From Rhodococcus rhodochrous (lineage in GTDB: Bacteria; Actinomycetota; Actinomycetes; Mycobacteriales; Mycobacteriaceae): DNA of 64,000 bases. The position numbers and the translations under genes were made by a program. The stretch lies in NCBI RefSeq assembly GCF_014854695.1, contig NZ_CP027557.1, forward strand, positions 1,054,001-1,118,000, in the 5' to 3' direction. The notes below the pieces were generated by a model that saw only the letters and a program-made list of their open reading frames with translations, was not told the origin of the DNA and did not search any database. Of this stretch, positions 1 through 8,398 are shown one piece after another; within the stretch, counting starts at the first letter, position 1; each line of letters begins with the position of its first letter.

Positions 1-903
1 GATCGCCCGGTCGGGACGACGCTCGCGCAGCTCGGCCAGGGCAGCTTGCTCGAGCGCGGCCGCCGCCTCGAAACGGGGAGCGTCGAGCCGCTTCGCGGTG
101 CTGCGCAGCACCCGGGCGCGGGGGTCCTCGGCACGGTAGACGCGGTGACCGAAGCCCATGAGCTTGTCCTTGCGGTCGAGGATGCCCTTGACCAGGCCGC
201 GCGGATCGCCGGTGCGTTCGGTCTCCTCGATCATCGGCAGCACGCGCGCGGGAGCACCGCCGTGCAGCGGGCCGGACATCGCGCCGACCGCGCCGGAGAG
301 CGAGGCGGCCGCGTCCGCGCCGGTCGAGGCGATGACCCGGGCGGTGAACGTCGAGGCGTTCATGCCGTGCTCGGCCGCCGAGACCCAGTAGGCGTCGATC
401 GCCTCGACGTGCTTGGGATCCGGGTCGCCCTTCCAGCGGACCATGAAGCGCTCGGTGACGGTGCTCGCCTCGTCGATGCGCTGCTGCGGCACGGCGGGCT
501 GGTAGATGCCGCGGGCGGACTGGGCGACATAGGACAGGGCCATCACCGCGGCGCGGGCGAGATTGTCGCGGGCGGTCGCATCGTCGATGTCGAGCAGCGG
601 CCGGAAGCCCCAGATGGGTGCGAGCATCGCCAGACCGGCCTGGACGTCGACGCGGACGTCGCCGGTGTGGATCGGCAGGGGGAACGGCTCGGCCGGGTGC
701 AGGCCGCGACCGAACTCGCCGTCGACGAGCAGGGCCCACACGTCGCCGAAGGTGATTCCCTTCTCGACGAGCTCTTCGATGTCGACCCCGCGATAGCGCA
801 GCGCGCCACCGTCCTTGTCGGGCTCGGCGATGTCGCTCGTGAAGGCGACCACGCCTTCGAGTCCTGCGACGAAATCCTCGGGAACTGACGCGCGCGCTGC
901 CAT
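1..903 (-). CDS. citA: citrate synthase 2 (partial, 3' end off window)
   Basis: Condenses acetyl-CoA (or a close acyl-CoA) with oxaloacetate in the cytosol. Reading the minus strand from the ATG at 903-901 gives MAARASVPEDFVAGLEGVVA, followed by the citrate synthase landmarks ALRYRGVDIEEL near residue 35, SGPLHGGAPARVLPMIEE near 210 and LMGFGHRVYRAEDPRAR near 245. The two histidines in the last two motifs are the catalytic pair of the family. About 300 residues are visible and the C-terminus continues beyond base 1. A GAGGAG ribosome site lies just upstream (about 914-921). It resembles mycobacterial CitA more than the GltA type found at 6257. A methylcitrate synthase role cannot be excluded from sequence alone. 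Confidence 0.93.
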   Translation of the reverse strand, partial: MAARASVPEDFVAGLEGVVAFTSDIAEPDKDGGALRYRGVDIEELVEKGITFGDVWALLVDGEFGRGLHPAEPFPLPIHTGDVRVDVQAGLAMLAPIWGFRPLLDIDDATARDNLARAAVMALSYVAQSARGIYQPAVPQQRIDEASTVTERFMVRWKGDPDPKHVEAIDAYWVSAAEHGMNASTFTARVIASTGADAAASLSGAVGAMSGPLHGGAPARVLPMIEETERTGDPRGLVKGILDRKDKLMGFGHRVYRAEDPRARVLRSTAKRLDAPRFEAAAALEQAALAELRERRPDRAI

Positions 904-1010
904 GACGGTTGGGCTCTCCTCGTTCGAGCACGGCCCGGTCCGAGCCGCGCTGCCGGTGGAATGAGGTCACCGTCAGGTGTGATCGGCGCCCCACTCGGGT
1001 CGTCGTGAAA

Positions 1011-1016
1011 ACTGTA
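1011..1016 (-). promoter_or_regulatory. candidate -10 element of citA
   Basis: TACAGT on the minus strand, about 108 bp before the citA start codon in the divergent citA/pdxH intergenic region. It matches TAnnnT. No convincing -35 is visible, and the 5' leader would be about 100 nt. Confidence 0.3.
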
Positions 1017-1055
1017 GCGCCCGTGGTCCGGGCGTCGCCGCCCGGATGCCGGGAG

Positions 1056-1061
1056 TACCGT
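1056..1061 (+). promoter_or_regulatory. candidate -10 element for leaderless pdxH
   Basis: TACCGT followed by 8 bp and then the GTG at 1070. This spacing places the transcription start at or next to the start codon, and no Shine-Dalgarno sequence is visible in front of either possible pdxH start. It decides the choice of start. Confidence 0.4.
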
Positions 1062-1069
1062 CGTCGTTC

Positions 1070-1774
1070 GTGCCGTCCGATTTCCCGTTGCCGCGCCCCG
1101 AGGGTGACGACCTCGCGCGTATGCGTGTCGACTACAGCCCTGCCGGGCCGACCGACGAGTCCCCGGCCGACCGCGATCTCACCCCCGGCGATGTCGCCGA
1201 GGGCTGGCTTCCGCTGGTGCGTACGTGGTTTGCGAACGCGGTCGCCACCGCGGTGCCCGAGCCGAACGCGATGGTGCTCGCAACCGTCGACGAGCACGGC
1301 CACCCGGCGACCCGCACCGTGCTGTGCAAGAAGATCGACGCCGACGGCCTGACCTTCTTCACCAACTTCGAGTCCGACAAGGGCCGCCATCTGGCCGGGC
1401 ACCCCTATGCCTCGGCGACCTTCCTCTGGTTGCCCGTCTACCGGCAGGTGACCGTCCGCGGACCGGTCGTCCGCGTGTCCGACGAGGAGACCCTCGCGTA
1501 CTGGCAGACGCGGCCGCGCGGATCCCGCCTGGGCGCATGGGCGTCGCAGCAGTCGCGTCCCGTGGCCGAACGCGCCGATCTCGAGCACGCCCTCGTCGAG
1601 GCCGCCGAGCGCTACGAGGTCGACGACGACATCCCGGTGCCGCCGTTCTGGGGCGGATTCCGCATCGTCCCCGAGTCGGTCGAGTTCTGGCAGGGCCGGC
1701 CCAACCGGTTGCACAACCGGATCCGGACCCGGCTGGTGGACGGTCGCTGGATCACCGAGCGTCTGCAACCGTGA
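1070..1774 (+). CDS. pdxH: pyridoxamine 5'-phosphate oxidase
   Basis: Flavin-dependent oxidase that makes pyridoxal 5'-phosphate from pyridoxine or pyridoxamine 5'-phosphate. Family landmarks are ARMRVDYS near the N-terminus (substrate loop), NAMVLATVDEHGHPATRTVL in the FMN-binding split barrel, RPRGSRLGAWASQQS in the middle, and the C-terminal dimerisation tail VEFWQGRPNRLHNR ending in RLQP, where Arg and His contact the phosphate of the substrate. GTG at 1070 is preferred because a -10-like TACCGT sits 8 bp upstream. The in-frame ATG at 1046 would add eight unremarkable residues and has no ribosome site. The stop overlaps the GTG of the next gene (GTGA at 1771-1774), so the exporter is probably translationally coupled. 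Confidence 0.93.
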   Translation: MPSDFPLPRPEGDDLARMRVDYSPAGPTDESPADRDLTPGDVAEGWLPLVRTWFANAVATAVPEPNAMVLATVDEHGHPATRTVLCKKIDADGLTFFTNFESDKGRHLAGHPYASATFLWLPVYRQVTVRGPVVRVSDEETLAYWQTRPRGSRLGAWASQQSRPVAERADLEHALVEAAERYEVDDDIPVPPFWGGFRIVPESVEFWQGRPNRLHNRIRTRLVDGRWITERLQP

Positions 1775-3039
1775 GGCGGCTGCTCGCCGACACCACACCG
1801 CTGCGCAACAAGGACTACGCCCGGCTGTGGTGGGCCGGAATCGTCACCGTCATCGGTGCGCAGATGGCGGTCGTCGCCGTTCCTCAGCAGATCTACGAGA
1901 TCACCCGCAACTCTGCCTATGTGGGGCTGACCGGTGTGTTCGGGCTCGTGCCGCTCGTGGTCTTCGGACTGTGGGGAGGGGCGCTCGCCGACGCGATGGA
2001 CCGCCGCAAGTTGCTGCTCATCACCTCCACCGGTCTCGGCGTCACGTCCGTGTTGTTGTGGGTGCAGGCGGCGAGCGGGCTGAACAACGTGTGGGTGCTG
2101 TTGTGCCTGTTCTCGCTGCAACAGGCGTTCTTCGCGGTGAACCAGCCGACCCGCGCGGCGATCATCCCTCGGCTGCTGCCGGTAGGGCAGATCGCAGCCG
2201 CCACCTCGCTGAACATGACCGTCGTGCAGTTCGGCGCCATCGCGGGCCCGCTGTTCGCCGGGGCCCTCATACCCGTCGTGGGACTGTCCACCCTCTACCT
2301 GCTGGACGCGATCTTCCTGCTGGCCACGCTGTGGGCGGTGGTGCGACTCCCGGCGATTCCGCCGCTCGGCGAGGTCACCAAGGCCGGGCTGCGCGCGGTC
2401 TTCGACGGCTTCCGGTACCTGTCCGGCCAGAAGATTCTGCTGGCGTCGTTCGTCGTCGACATCGTCGCCATGGTGTTCGGGATGCCGCGTGCCCTGTTCC
2501 CGCAGATCGCCCACGAGTCGTTCGGCGATCCGGCGCAGGGCGGCTTCGCCCTCGGTCTGCTGTTCGCGGCGATGTCGGTCGGCGCGGTGGTCGGCGGCGT
2601 CTTCTCCGGATGGCTGCCGCGGGTGCAGCGCCAGGGTCTCGCCGTGATCGTGTGCATCGTCCTGTGGGGCGTGGCGATGGTCGGCTTCGGCGCCGCGGTG
2701 TGGTGGGCCGAGCCCGACGGCAGCGGTCTGCTGCTGTGGGTCGCCCTGTTCTTCCTGGCGTTCGGCGGGGCGGTCGACATGGTGTCCGCGGCCTTCCGCT
2801 CGACGATGCTGCAGACCGTCGCCACCGACGAGATGCGCGGCCGGTTGCAGGGCGTGTTCATCGTCGTCGTCGCGGGAGGACCGCGCATCGGCGACGTGCT
2901 CCACGGCGCCGCCGCGGCCGCGGCAGGAACCGCGGTCGCCGCGGCCGGCGGCGGCGTCCTCGTAATCGTCGGCACGCTCGTGTGCGTCGTCGCCTTCCCG
3001 GCCTTCGTCCGGTACCGGGTCTCACGCACTCTCGGATGA
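1771..3039 (+). CDS. MFS transporter, EntS/Tap-like exporter
   Basis: A 422-residue, twelve-helix major facilitator of the type that includes enterobactin exporter EntS and the mycobacterial Tap pump. It begins VRRLLADTTPLRNKDYARLW, the usual short cytosolic N-terminus before helix 1, and carries the loop 2-3 signature GALADAMDRRKLLL. Hydrophobic segments run evenly to the end. The GTG start overlaps the pdxH stop. The last 18 bp overlap the tail of the convergent gene at 3022. Substrate cannot be read from the sequence; a small hydrophobic drug or siderophore is typical for the family. Confidence 0.85.
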   Translation: MRRLLADTTPLRNKDYARLWWAGIVTVIGAQMAVVAVPQQIYEITRNSAYVGLTGVFGLVPLVVFGLWGGALADAMDRRKLLLITSTGLGVTSVLLWVQAASGLNNVWVLLCLFSLQQAFFAVNQPTRAAIIPRLLPVGQIAAATSLNMTVVQFGAIAGPLFAGALIPVVGLSTLYLLDAIFLLATLWAVVRLPAIPPLGEVTKAGLRAVFDGFRYLSGQKILLASFVVDIVAMVFGMPRALFPQIAHESFGDPAQGGFALGLLFAAMSVGAVVGGVFSGWLPRVQRQGLAVIVCIVLWGVAMVGFGAAVWWAEPDGSGLLLWVALFFLAFGGAVDMVSAAFRSTMLQTVATDEMRGRLQGVFIVVVAGGPRIGDVLHGAAAAAAGTAVAAAGGGVLVIVGTLVCVVAFPAFVRYRVSRTLG

Positions 3040-3969
3040 CGGACCTGCGGAGTCGCCCGGCAGGGGAGCACGCAACTCCGTGACGGCGATGCGCGCGGCT
3101 TCACCGATCGCAGCGTCGACGACCGGCAGAACGGGATCCGCGCGGGCGGCGCGGGTGAACACCGCGATGGCGATCGGATACTCGCCGGGGAACTCGACGA
3201 CCGCCACCTCGTTGCGGATGATGCCGATCGTGCCGGTCTTGCCTGCGATCGCGACCCCGCGATGCGGGAAGCCCGACGCGATGCGGTGCGGCCAGATCTG
3301 GGCGCGCATCACCTGCTGCGCGAAGGCGGTGCTCTCGGGCGAGAGCACCGAGCCCGACCACACGGCCTCGAGCAGCCGGGTCATCTCCTCCGGGGTGGTC
3401 GCGCTCGTGTAGGCCGGGTCGTACGCCGAGACGGTCCAGGCGGCGTCGATGTCGGTGAGCGCCCGGAACGCCTCGACGGTGGTGCGGGTGTCCGTCTCCT
3501 CGACGAGGCGCTGATAGACGTCCGCCGTGCCACCGATGATCCGGGTCCGTGTGAGTCCGAGGCGCGCGAGCAGTTCCTCGACAGCGGTCGTGCCGATCTC
3601 GCCGAGCAGCACGTCGGCCGCCGCGTTGTCGGACACCGTCATCATCGATGCGGCCACGTCGCGTCGGCTCATCGTCACCGGATCCCGGAAGCTCGCGATC
3701 CCGGTCGGGCCGGGGGTGCAGTCCGACGGCACGATCCGCAGCTGCCCGGATGCGTCGAGCCGGCCTGCGTCCACCTCCGCGCAGAACGCGAGGAACAGCG
3801 GAAGCTTGTACACCGCCGCGAGCACCACGCGTTCGTCCCCGCGCACCGACAGCATCGCCGCACGCGGATCCGAACACCGGCGGGCGTGCAGCCATCCCGT
3901 GCACCCGGCATCCGCGAACACCGCCCGGATCCGGTCGACCGCACTGTCTCGCCGTTCCCCGCCATTCAC
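3022..3969 (-). CDS. class A beta-lactamase-fold protein lacking the nucleophilic serine
   Basis: A 315-residue penicillin-recognising fold protein with no obvious signal peptide. The SDN motif (Ser113-Asp-Asn, in TVSDNAAADV) and the KTG triad (Lys244-Thr-Gly, in IAGKTGTIG) are intact. The position that should hold the SxxK serine reads AVYK: Ala52 replaces Ser, encoded GCG where TCG would give serine. The protein should therefore be unable to form the acyl-enzyme. The GTG start overlaps the stop of the upstream lysR remnant by four bases (GTGA), so the two formed one transcription unit. Either this is a pseudo-enzyme that binds ligands, or it is decaying together with its broken regulator. 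A base-calling error at one position would also explain it. Confidence 0.75.
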   Translation of the reverse strand: MNGGERRDSAVDRIRAVFADAGCTGWLHARRCSDPRAAMLSVRGDERVVLAAVYKLPLFLAFCAEVDAGRLDASGQLRIVPSDCTPGPTGIASFRDPVTMSRRDVAASMMTVSDNAAADVLLGEIGTTAVEELLARLGLTRTRIIGGTADVYQRLVEETDTRTTVEAFRALTDIDAAWTVSAYDPAYTSATTPEEMTRLLEAVWSGSVLSPESTAFAQQVMRAQIWPHRIASGFPHRGVAIAGKTGTIGIIRNEVAVVEFPGEYPIAIAVFTRAARADPVLPVVDAAIGEAARIAVTELRAPLPGDSAGPSSESA

Positions 3970-4841
3970 CGGACCCGTTCCTTGAACAGCACGCGGTCGA
4001 GGGTGTCGACGTGCGCACCGACGTCGGCGTCGGCACGCCGGACGATGCGCACCCGCAGGGCCAGCGCGCACGGAGCCCAGTCCAGCCAGGCCACGCCGGG
4101 CGCCGAGCCGGGTGGTGAGGTCGACATCCCGAAGTGGGTACCGGCGGCCACGGCGGCGAGCACCGCGCGGTCGTCCGCCGCCGGGGTGGTCTCGACATCG
4201 AGTCCTCGTTCGCGCAGCAGATCCTGCACCGCGTCGAAGGCCGCGGGGTTCCCCGTCCGCGGCGGCGCGGCGAACGTCAGGTCGGAGAGCATCGGCAACC
4301 GGGGCCGGTCGGAGCGGGCGCTGCGGTGGTCGTCCGGCACGACCAGCCATCGCCGGAGTTTGACCACCGGTCCGGCGTCGAGTCCTTCGGTCAGGGCCGG
4401 ATGTTCGACGACGGCGAGATCGCACATGCCCGAGCGGACGGCGTCGACGAGTTCGACGGTGCTCGCGGAACGCGTCGACACCGTCGCCTCACCGCGTCTG
4501 CTCAGAGCGGTGACGCACAGAGTGACCAGACGGTCGGGCAGTGCGCGGGTGGCACCCCAGTGCAGAAGACCCCGGGCGCGGGCGACGCGTCCGGCCTCGG
4601 CGAGGAAACGATCGGCGTCGTCGACGAGGAGACGAGCGCGGGGGAGCAGCTCGGCTCCGGCGGGCGTGAGGACCGCTCCCTGCCTGGTGCGATGCACGAG
4701 TTCGGAACCGAGCTGTTGCTCGAGTTTCCGAAGTCCTTGTGACAGAGGAGGTTACGTCATGTCGAGCACCGCCGCGGCCCGGCCGAAGTGTCCTTCCTCC
4801 GCGACGGTGACGAAGAACCGGAGGTGGCGGATCAGGTCCAT
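3966..4841 (-). pseudogene. LysR-family regulator interrupted by an in-frame stop
   Basis: From the ATG at 4841 the product starts MDLIRHLRFFVTVAEEGHFG, a textbook LysR winged-helix N-terminus. After LDMT it meets TAA at 4754-4752 and then continues in the same frame as PPLSQGLRKLEQQLGSELVH, the usual second half of the LysR helix-turn-helix. Families normally have MTQPPLSQ here, so CAA (Gln) has become TAA by a single C-to-T change. Downstream the effector domain is open to 3966 (total 291 codons plus stop). A restart at the GTG at 4697 would lack the DNA-binding domain. It is divergent from an intact beta-lactamase gene, an arrangement like ampR-ampC. Error, pseudogene or readthrough cannot be told apart here. 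Confidence 0.85.
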
Positions 4842-5008
4842 GGCAGGGGATTCAATCAGTACGGGCGGACGATTCGCCGACCCGGCGTGTCGCGCGGCCG
4901 GATCCCGTCCGTCGTTCCCGTCTTCAACAGCGGCGATAGTTTTTCCGACTCGTGCGGACGGCGGGTGGATATTGGCGGGACGATTCCCGTCGGTGGTGTC
5001 CTGTCGGC

Positions 5009-5986
5009 ATGACACCCACCGATTCAATCCTCCGGAACAGATTGTCGCGCAGGGGTTTTCTCCACTCCGCCCTTGCCCTGTCCTCCGTCGCCGCAGCGGC
5101 GGCCTGCGGGTCGCAGGACGGTCCGGTCGACACGATCCCGTCGACGACGGCCGATTCGGTGCCCGACACACAGTTGCTCGCCGCCGGTGTCGACGAGCGT
5201 CTCCGGGAGATCGAGGACCGCTACGCCGTACGACTCGGTGTGGTCGCGCAGTCGCCGGTGACCGGGCGCGTCCACACCTACCGGGCCGACGAACGGTTCG
5301 CGATCTGTTCTCCGTTCAAGGTCTACGCCGCCGCCGCGATCCTGCGACTCGAGGCGGAAGGATCCCTCCGTCTCGACGAGACCCTCCCGATCGACCCGGA
5401 GGACATCGTCGTCAATTCGCCGGTGACCTCGGAACATCAGGGGCGCGTACTGCCGATCGACCGGCTGTGCGAGGCCGCACTCACCCGCAGCGACAACACC
5501 GCCGGAAACCTGATGCTCCAACGGATCGGCGGACCCGAGGCCGTCACCGCCTTCGCCCGTTCCGTCGGGGACGAGACCACCCGGCTCGATCGCTGGGAAC
5601 CCGAACTCAACGAGGCGGCACGGGGCGACGAGCGCGACACCACCACCGCTGCCGGACTCGCTCGCGGCTTCCGAGAGGTGCTCCTCGGCCCGGGGCTGCC
5701 CGCTCCGCAACAGCGGACTCTGCTCGGCTGGATGCGCGCGACCACCACCTCGGACACCCGGATCCGCGGGGGATTGCCGCCGGGATGGACGTCGGCGGAC
5801 AAGACGGGCGGGGGCAATCACGGGACGGTGAACGACGCCGGGGTGGTGTGGTCGCCGGACGGGCAACCGCTGCTGCTGGCGATCCTGTCGGACTCGACCA
5901 CCGGTGACCCCGACGCGCCCCTCGAGGGCGCGCCCGTCGCGGAGACCACCGCCGTGCTGGTCGACGCACTCTTCGCCGTGCCGTGA
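5009..5986 (+). CDS. bla: class A beta-lactamase, Tat-exported lipoprotein
   Basis: A 325-residue serine beta-lactamase with all catalytic motifs: SPFK at Ser101-Lys104, SDN at 161-163, the Omega-loop Glu in WEPELN at Glu197, and KTG at 265-267. The N-terminus NRLSRRGFLHS followed by a hydrophobic Ala-rich stretch and Cys33 in AAAAACG is a twin-arginine signal with a lipobox, so the enzyme should be exported folded and anchored to the outer face of the membrane. The ATG at 5009 gives this signal directly; an earlier in-frame start at 4952 only adds 19 residues before it. It is divergent from the broken lysR, which may once have controlled it. The 167 bp between them hold no clear T-N11-A box that I would defend. 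Confidence 0.92.
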   Translation: MTPTDSILRNRLSRRGFLHSALALSSVAAAAACGSQDGPVDTIPSTTADSVPDTQLLAAGVDERLREIEDRYAVRLGVVAQSPVTGRVHTYRADERFAICSPFKVYAAAAILRLEAEGSLRLDETLPIDPEDIVVNSPVTSEHQGRVLPIDRLCEAALTRSDNTAGNLMLQRIGGPEAVTAFARSVGDETTRLDRWEPELNEAARGDERDTTTAAGLARGFREVLLGPGLPAPQQRTLLGWMRATTTSDTRIRGGLPPGWTSADKTGGGNHGTVNDAGVVWSPDGQPLLLAILSDSTTGDPDAPLEGAPVAETTAVLVDALFAVP

Positions 5987-6256
5987 GTACAGGGGCCGGC
6001 GTGGGGCACCGATACGCGCAGATCCCCGCGTAACGACCTTGGTGAGACCCGGGTAGTATTGCCGCAGGTTATCGGCGTGTGCCGGCCTTGCGGCGCAGTC
6101 GCGGAGGGTGCGGGCGAGCGTTCGGAACCCACATGGACGACATACCGATCGGGGACTTTCGGCGGACCCTGCCTCAGCGCATACCCCGCGCTACGGCTAG
6201 GTTCTACGTGAATGTCCGGAAGTTTCTCGTAGGTCTGAGCTTGAGAGGGATCCTTC
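5987..6256 (+). promoter_or_regulatory. gltA leader and promoter region
   Basis: 270 bp without a credible gene between bla and gltA. Two -10-like elements are visible, TAGTAT at 6054-6059 and TAGGTT at 6198-6203. The nearer one would give a leader of about 45 nt. GAGAGGGA at 6243-6250 is the gltA ribosome site. No strong terminator for bla was found. Confidence 0.35.
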
Positions 6257-7555
6257 GTGCCCGCTGAGAATGACACCAACCCCACCCTCAGCTACCCCGG
6301 TGGCGAACACACGATGTCGATCGCCAAGGCGACGGAAGGCAATGACGGTATCGAGCTGGGCAAGCTCCTCGCGGCGACCGGGTACACCACCCTCGACCCG
6401 GGTTTCGTCAACACCGCCTCCACGAAGTCGGCGATCACGTACATCGACGGCGAGAAGGGCATTCTGCGGTACCGCGGATACCCGATCGAGCAGCTCGCCG
6501 AGAAGTCGACGTTCATCGAGGTCAGCTACCTGCTGATCTACGGTGAGCTGCCGACTGCGGAGCAGCTCGAGGTCTTCACCGACAAGATCCGCCGCCACAC
6601 CCTCCTGCACGAGGATCTCAAGCGGTTCTTCGACGGCTTCCCGCGCAATGCGCACCCGATGCCCGTCGTGTCGAGCGCGGTCAACGCTCTGTCGGCGTAC
6701 TACCCCGACTCCCTCGATCCGGACGACTCCGAGCAGGTCGAGCTGTCGACGATCCGTCTGCTCGCCAAGCTGCCGACCATCGCGGCCTACGCCTACAAGA
6801 AGTCGGTCGGTCAGCCCTTCCTCTACCCCGACAACTCGCTGTCGCTGGTCGAGAACTTCCTGCGCATGACCTTCGGCTTCCCGGCCGAGCCCTACGAGAT
6901 CGATCCCGAGATCGCTCAGGCGCTCGACATGCTGCTCATCCTGCACGCCGATCACGAGCAGAACTGCTCGACGTCGACGGTGCGCCTCGTCGGTTCCTCC
7001 GACGCCAACCTCTTCACGTCCATCTCGGGCGGCATCAACGCACTGTGGGGCCCGCTGCACGGCGGCGCCAACCAGGCCGTGCTCGAGATGCTCGACGGCA
7101 TCCAGAAGTCCGACGGCGACGTCAAGGACTTCGTCCGCAAGGTCAAGAACAAGGAAGACGGCGTGAAGCTCATGGGCTTCGGACACCGCGTCTACCGTAA
7201 CTACGACCCGCGGGCCGCGATCGTCAAGAAGACCGCCGACCGCATCCTCAAGAAGCTCGGTGCGGGCGACGAACTGCTCGAGATCGCCATGAAGCTCGAA
7301 GAGGCCGCCCTCACGGACGACTACTTCATCGAGCGCAAGTTGTACCCGAACGTCGACTTCTACACGGGCCTGATCTACCGTGCGATGGGCTTCCCGGACC
7401 GCATGTTCACCGTGCTGTTCGCCCTGGGTCGCCTGCCCGGCTGGATCGCGCACTGGCGTGAGATGCACTCGGACCCGACCCTGAAGATCGGCCGTCCGCG
7501 TCAGATCTACACCGGTTACACCGAGCGCCCGTACACGTCCCTCGAGGAGCGCTGA
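6257..7555 (+). CDS. gltA: type II citrate synthase
   Basis: First enzyme of the tricarboxylic acid cycle: acetyl-CoA plus oxaloacetate to citrate. The 432-residue length fits the larger hexameric type. Landmarks are GILRYRGYPIEQLAEKSTF near residue 70, HADHEQNCSTSTVR near 230, WGPLHGGANQAVLEML near 265 with the first catalytic His, KLMGFGHRVYRNYDPRA near 305 with the second His, and PNVDFYTGLIYRAMG near 365 with the catalytic Asp. The GTG start at 6257 has a good ribosome site (GAGAGGGA). The FKBP gene follows 50 bp later and is probably co-transcribed. This is the main citrate synthase; the citA product at the left edge is a paralogue. Confidence 0.97.
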   Translation: MPAENDTNPTLSYPGGEHTMSIAKATEGNDGIELGKLLAATGYTTLDPGFVNTASTKSAITYIDGEKGILRYRGYPIEQLAEKSTFIEVSYLLIYGELPTAEQLEVFTDKIRRHTLLHEDLKRFFDGFPRNAHPMPVVSSAVNALSAYYPDSLDPDDSEQVELSTIRLLAKLPTIAAYAYKKSVGQPFLYPDNSLSLVENFLRMTFGFPAEPYEIDPEIAQALDMLLILHADHEQNCSTSTVRLVGSSDANLFTSISGGINALWGPLHGGANQAVLEMLDGIQKSDGDVKDFVRKVKNKEDGVKLMGFGHRVYRNYDPRAAIVKKTADRILKKLGAGDELLEIAMKLEEAALTDDYFIERKLYPNVDFYTGLIYRAMGFPDRMFTVLFALGRLPGWIAHWREMHSDPTLKIGRPRQIYTGYTERPYTSLEER

Positions 7556-7605
7556 ACCCTCGTAGCGACCGGAAAGATCGACCGAATCCCGACGAGGAGA
7601 CACGC

Positions 7606-8328
7606 ATGACAAAGCCCGAAATCGAGTTCCAGGAGGGTCCCGCCCCCACCCAGTTGGTCATCAAGGACCTGGTGGTCGGCGAAGGTGCCGAAGCGGAGCC
7701 CGGATCGAAGGTCGAAGTCCACTACGTCGGGGTCGAGTTCGATACCGGTGAAGAGTTCGACTCGTCGTGGAGCCGTGGTGAGTCCATCACCTTCCCGCTG
7801 TCCGGTCTGATCGCCGGCTGGCAGGAGGGCATCCCGGGCATGAAGGTCGGCGGCCGTCGCCAGCTGACCATCCCGCCGGAGCTCGCCTACGGTCCCGCCG
7901 GATCGGGCCACCGCCTGTCGGGCAAGACGCTCGTGTTCATCATCGACCTGCTCGCCGTGCAGGTGCCGCCGGAGGTTCCGACGGTCGAACCGGCCACCGG
8001 CCCGGCGCCCGCCGATCTCGTCATCGAGGACATCACCATCGGTGACGGCGACGAAGCGCAGCCCGGCGGCGTGGTCGACGTGCACTACCACGGCGTGGAG
8101 TACGACACCAACGATGTGTTCGACTCGTCGTTCGCTCGTGGCGACTCCGTCCGCTTCCCGCTCGGACGTCTGATCCCGGGCTGGCAGGAAGGCATTCCGG
8201 GCATGCGCGTCGGTGGACGCCGCAAGCTCACGGTGCCCCCGCAGCTCGCGTACGGACCGGCCGGTTCCGGGCATCCGCTCGGAGGCAAGACTCTGGTCTT
8301 CGTGATCGATCTGCTCGGCGTCGGATAA
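7606..8328 (+). CDS. tandem FKBP-type peptidyl-prolyl isomerase
   Basis: Two complete FKBP domains in one 240-residue cytosolic protein. Repeat one spans about residues 13-118 and repeat two about 133-240. Each carries VxVHYxGVEFDTG-like strand 1, FDSSxxRGxSxxFPL, LIxGWQEGIPGMKVGGRR and the terminal LAYGPAGSGH, so both retain the ordinary aromatic and Asp ligands of the isomerase pocket. Repeat two differs by GDSVRFPLGRLIPGW and HYHGVEYDTNDV. Mycobacteriales usually carry a single-domain FKBP of about 120 residues, so this looks like an internal duplication or fusion. The start has GACGAGGAG upstream. It lies downstream of gltA and ends before a strong terminator. Confidence 0.93.
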   Translation: MTKPEIEFQEGPAPTQLVIKDLVVGEGAEAEPGSKVEVHYVGVEFDTGEEFDSSWSRGESITFPLSGLIAGWQEGIPGMKVGGRRQLTIPPELAYGPAGSGHRLSGKTLVFIIDLLAVQVPPEVPTVEPATGPAPADLVIEDITIGDGDEAQPGGVVDVHYHGVEYDTNDVFDSSFARGDSVRFPLGRLIPGWQEGIPGMRVGGRRKLTVPPQLAYGPAGSGHPLGGKTLVFVIDLLGVG

Positions 8329-8348
8329 CCGGACCCGCAACGACATCC

Positions 8349-8390
8349 GAGGCCCGCAATACCGGTGAGACCACCGGTGTTGCGGGCCTC
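8349..8390. terminator. bidirectional hairpin terminator
   Basis: GAGGCCCGCAA and TTGCGGGCCTC arms, extended by ACCGGT/ACCGGT with one mismatched pair, around a short loop. It lies between the convergent FKBP gene and the tetR at 8399 and should serve both strands. Confidence 0.8.
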
Positions 8391-8398
8391 GTCGTCGT

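Noticed and set aside
46-888. 280-codon plus-strand frame over the left edge
   Set aside because: Antisense of citrate synthase, whose catalytic motifs are read on the minus strand.
6079-6267. 62-codon gene before gltA
   Set aside because: No ribosome site or recognisable protein; it overlaps the gltA start region and is better taken as leader DNA.
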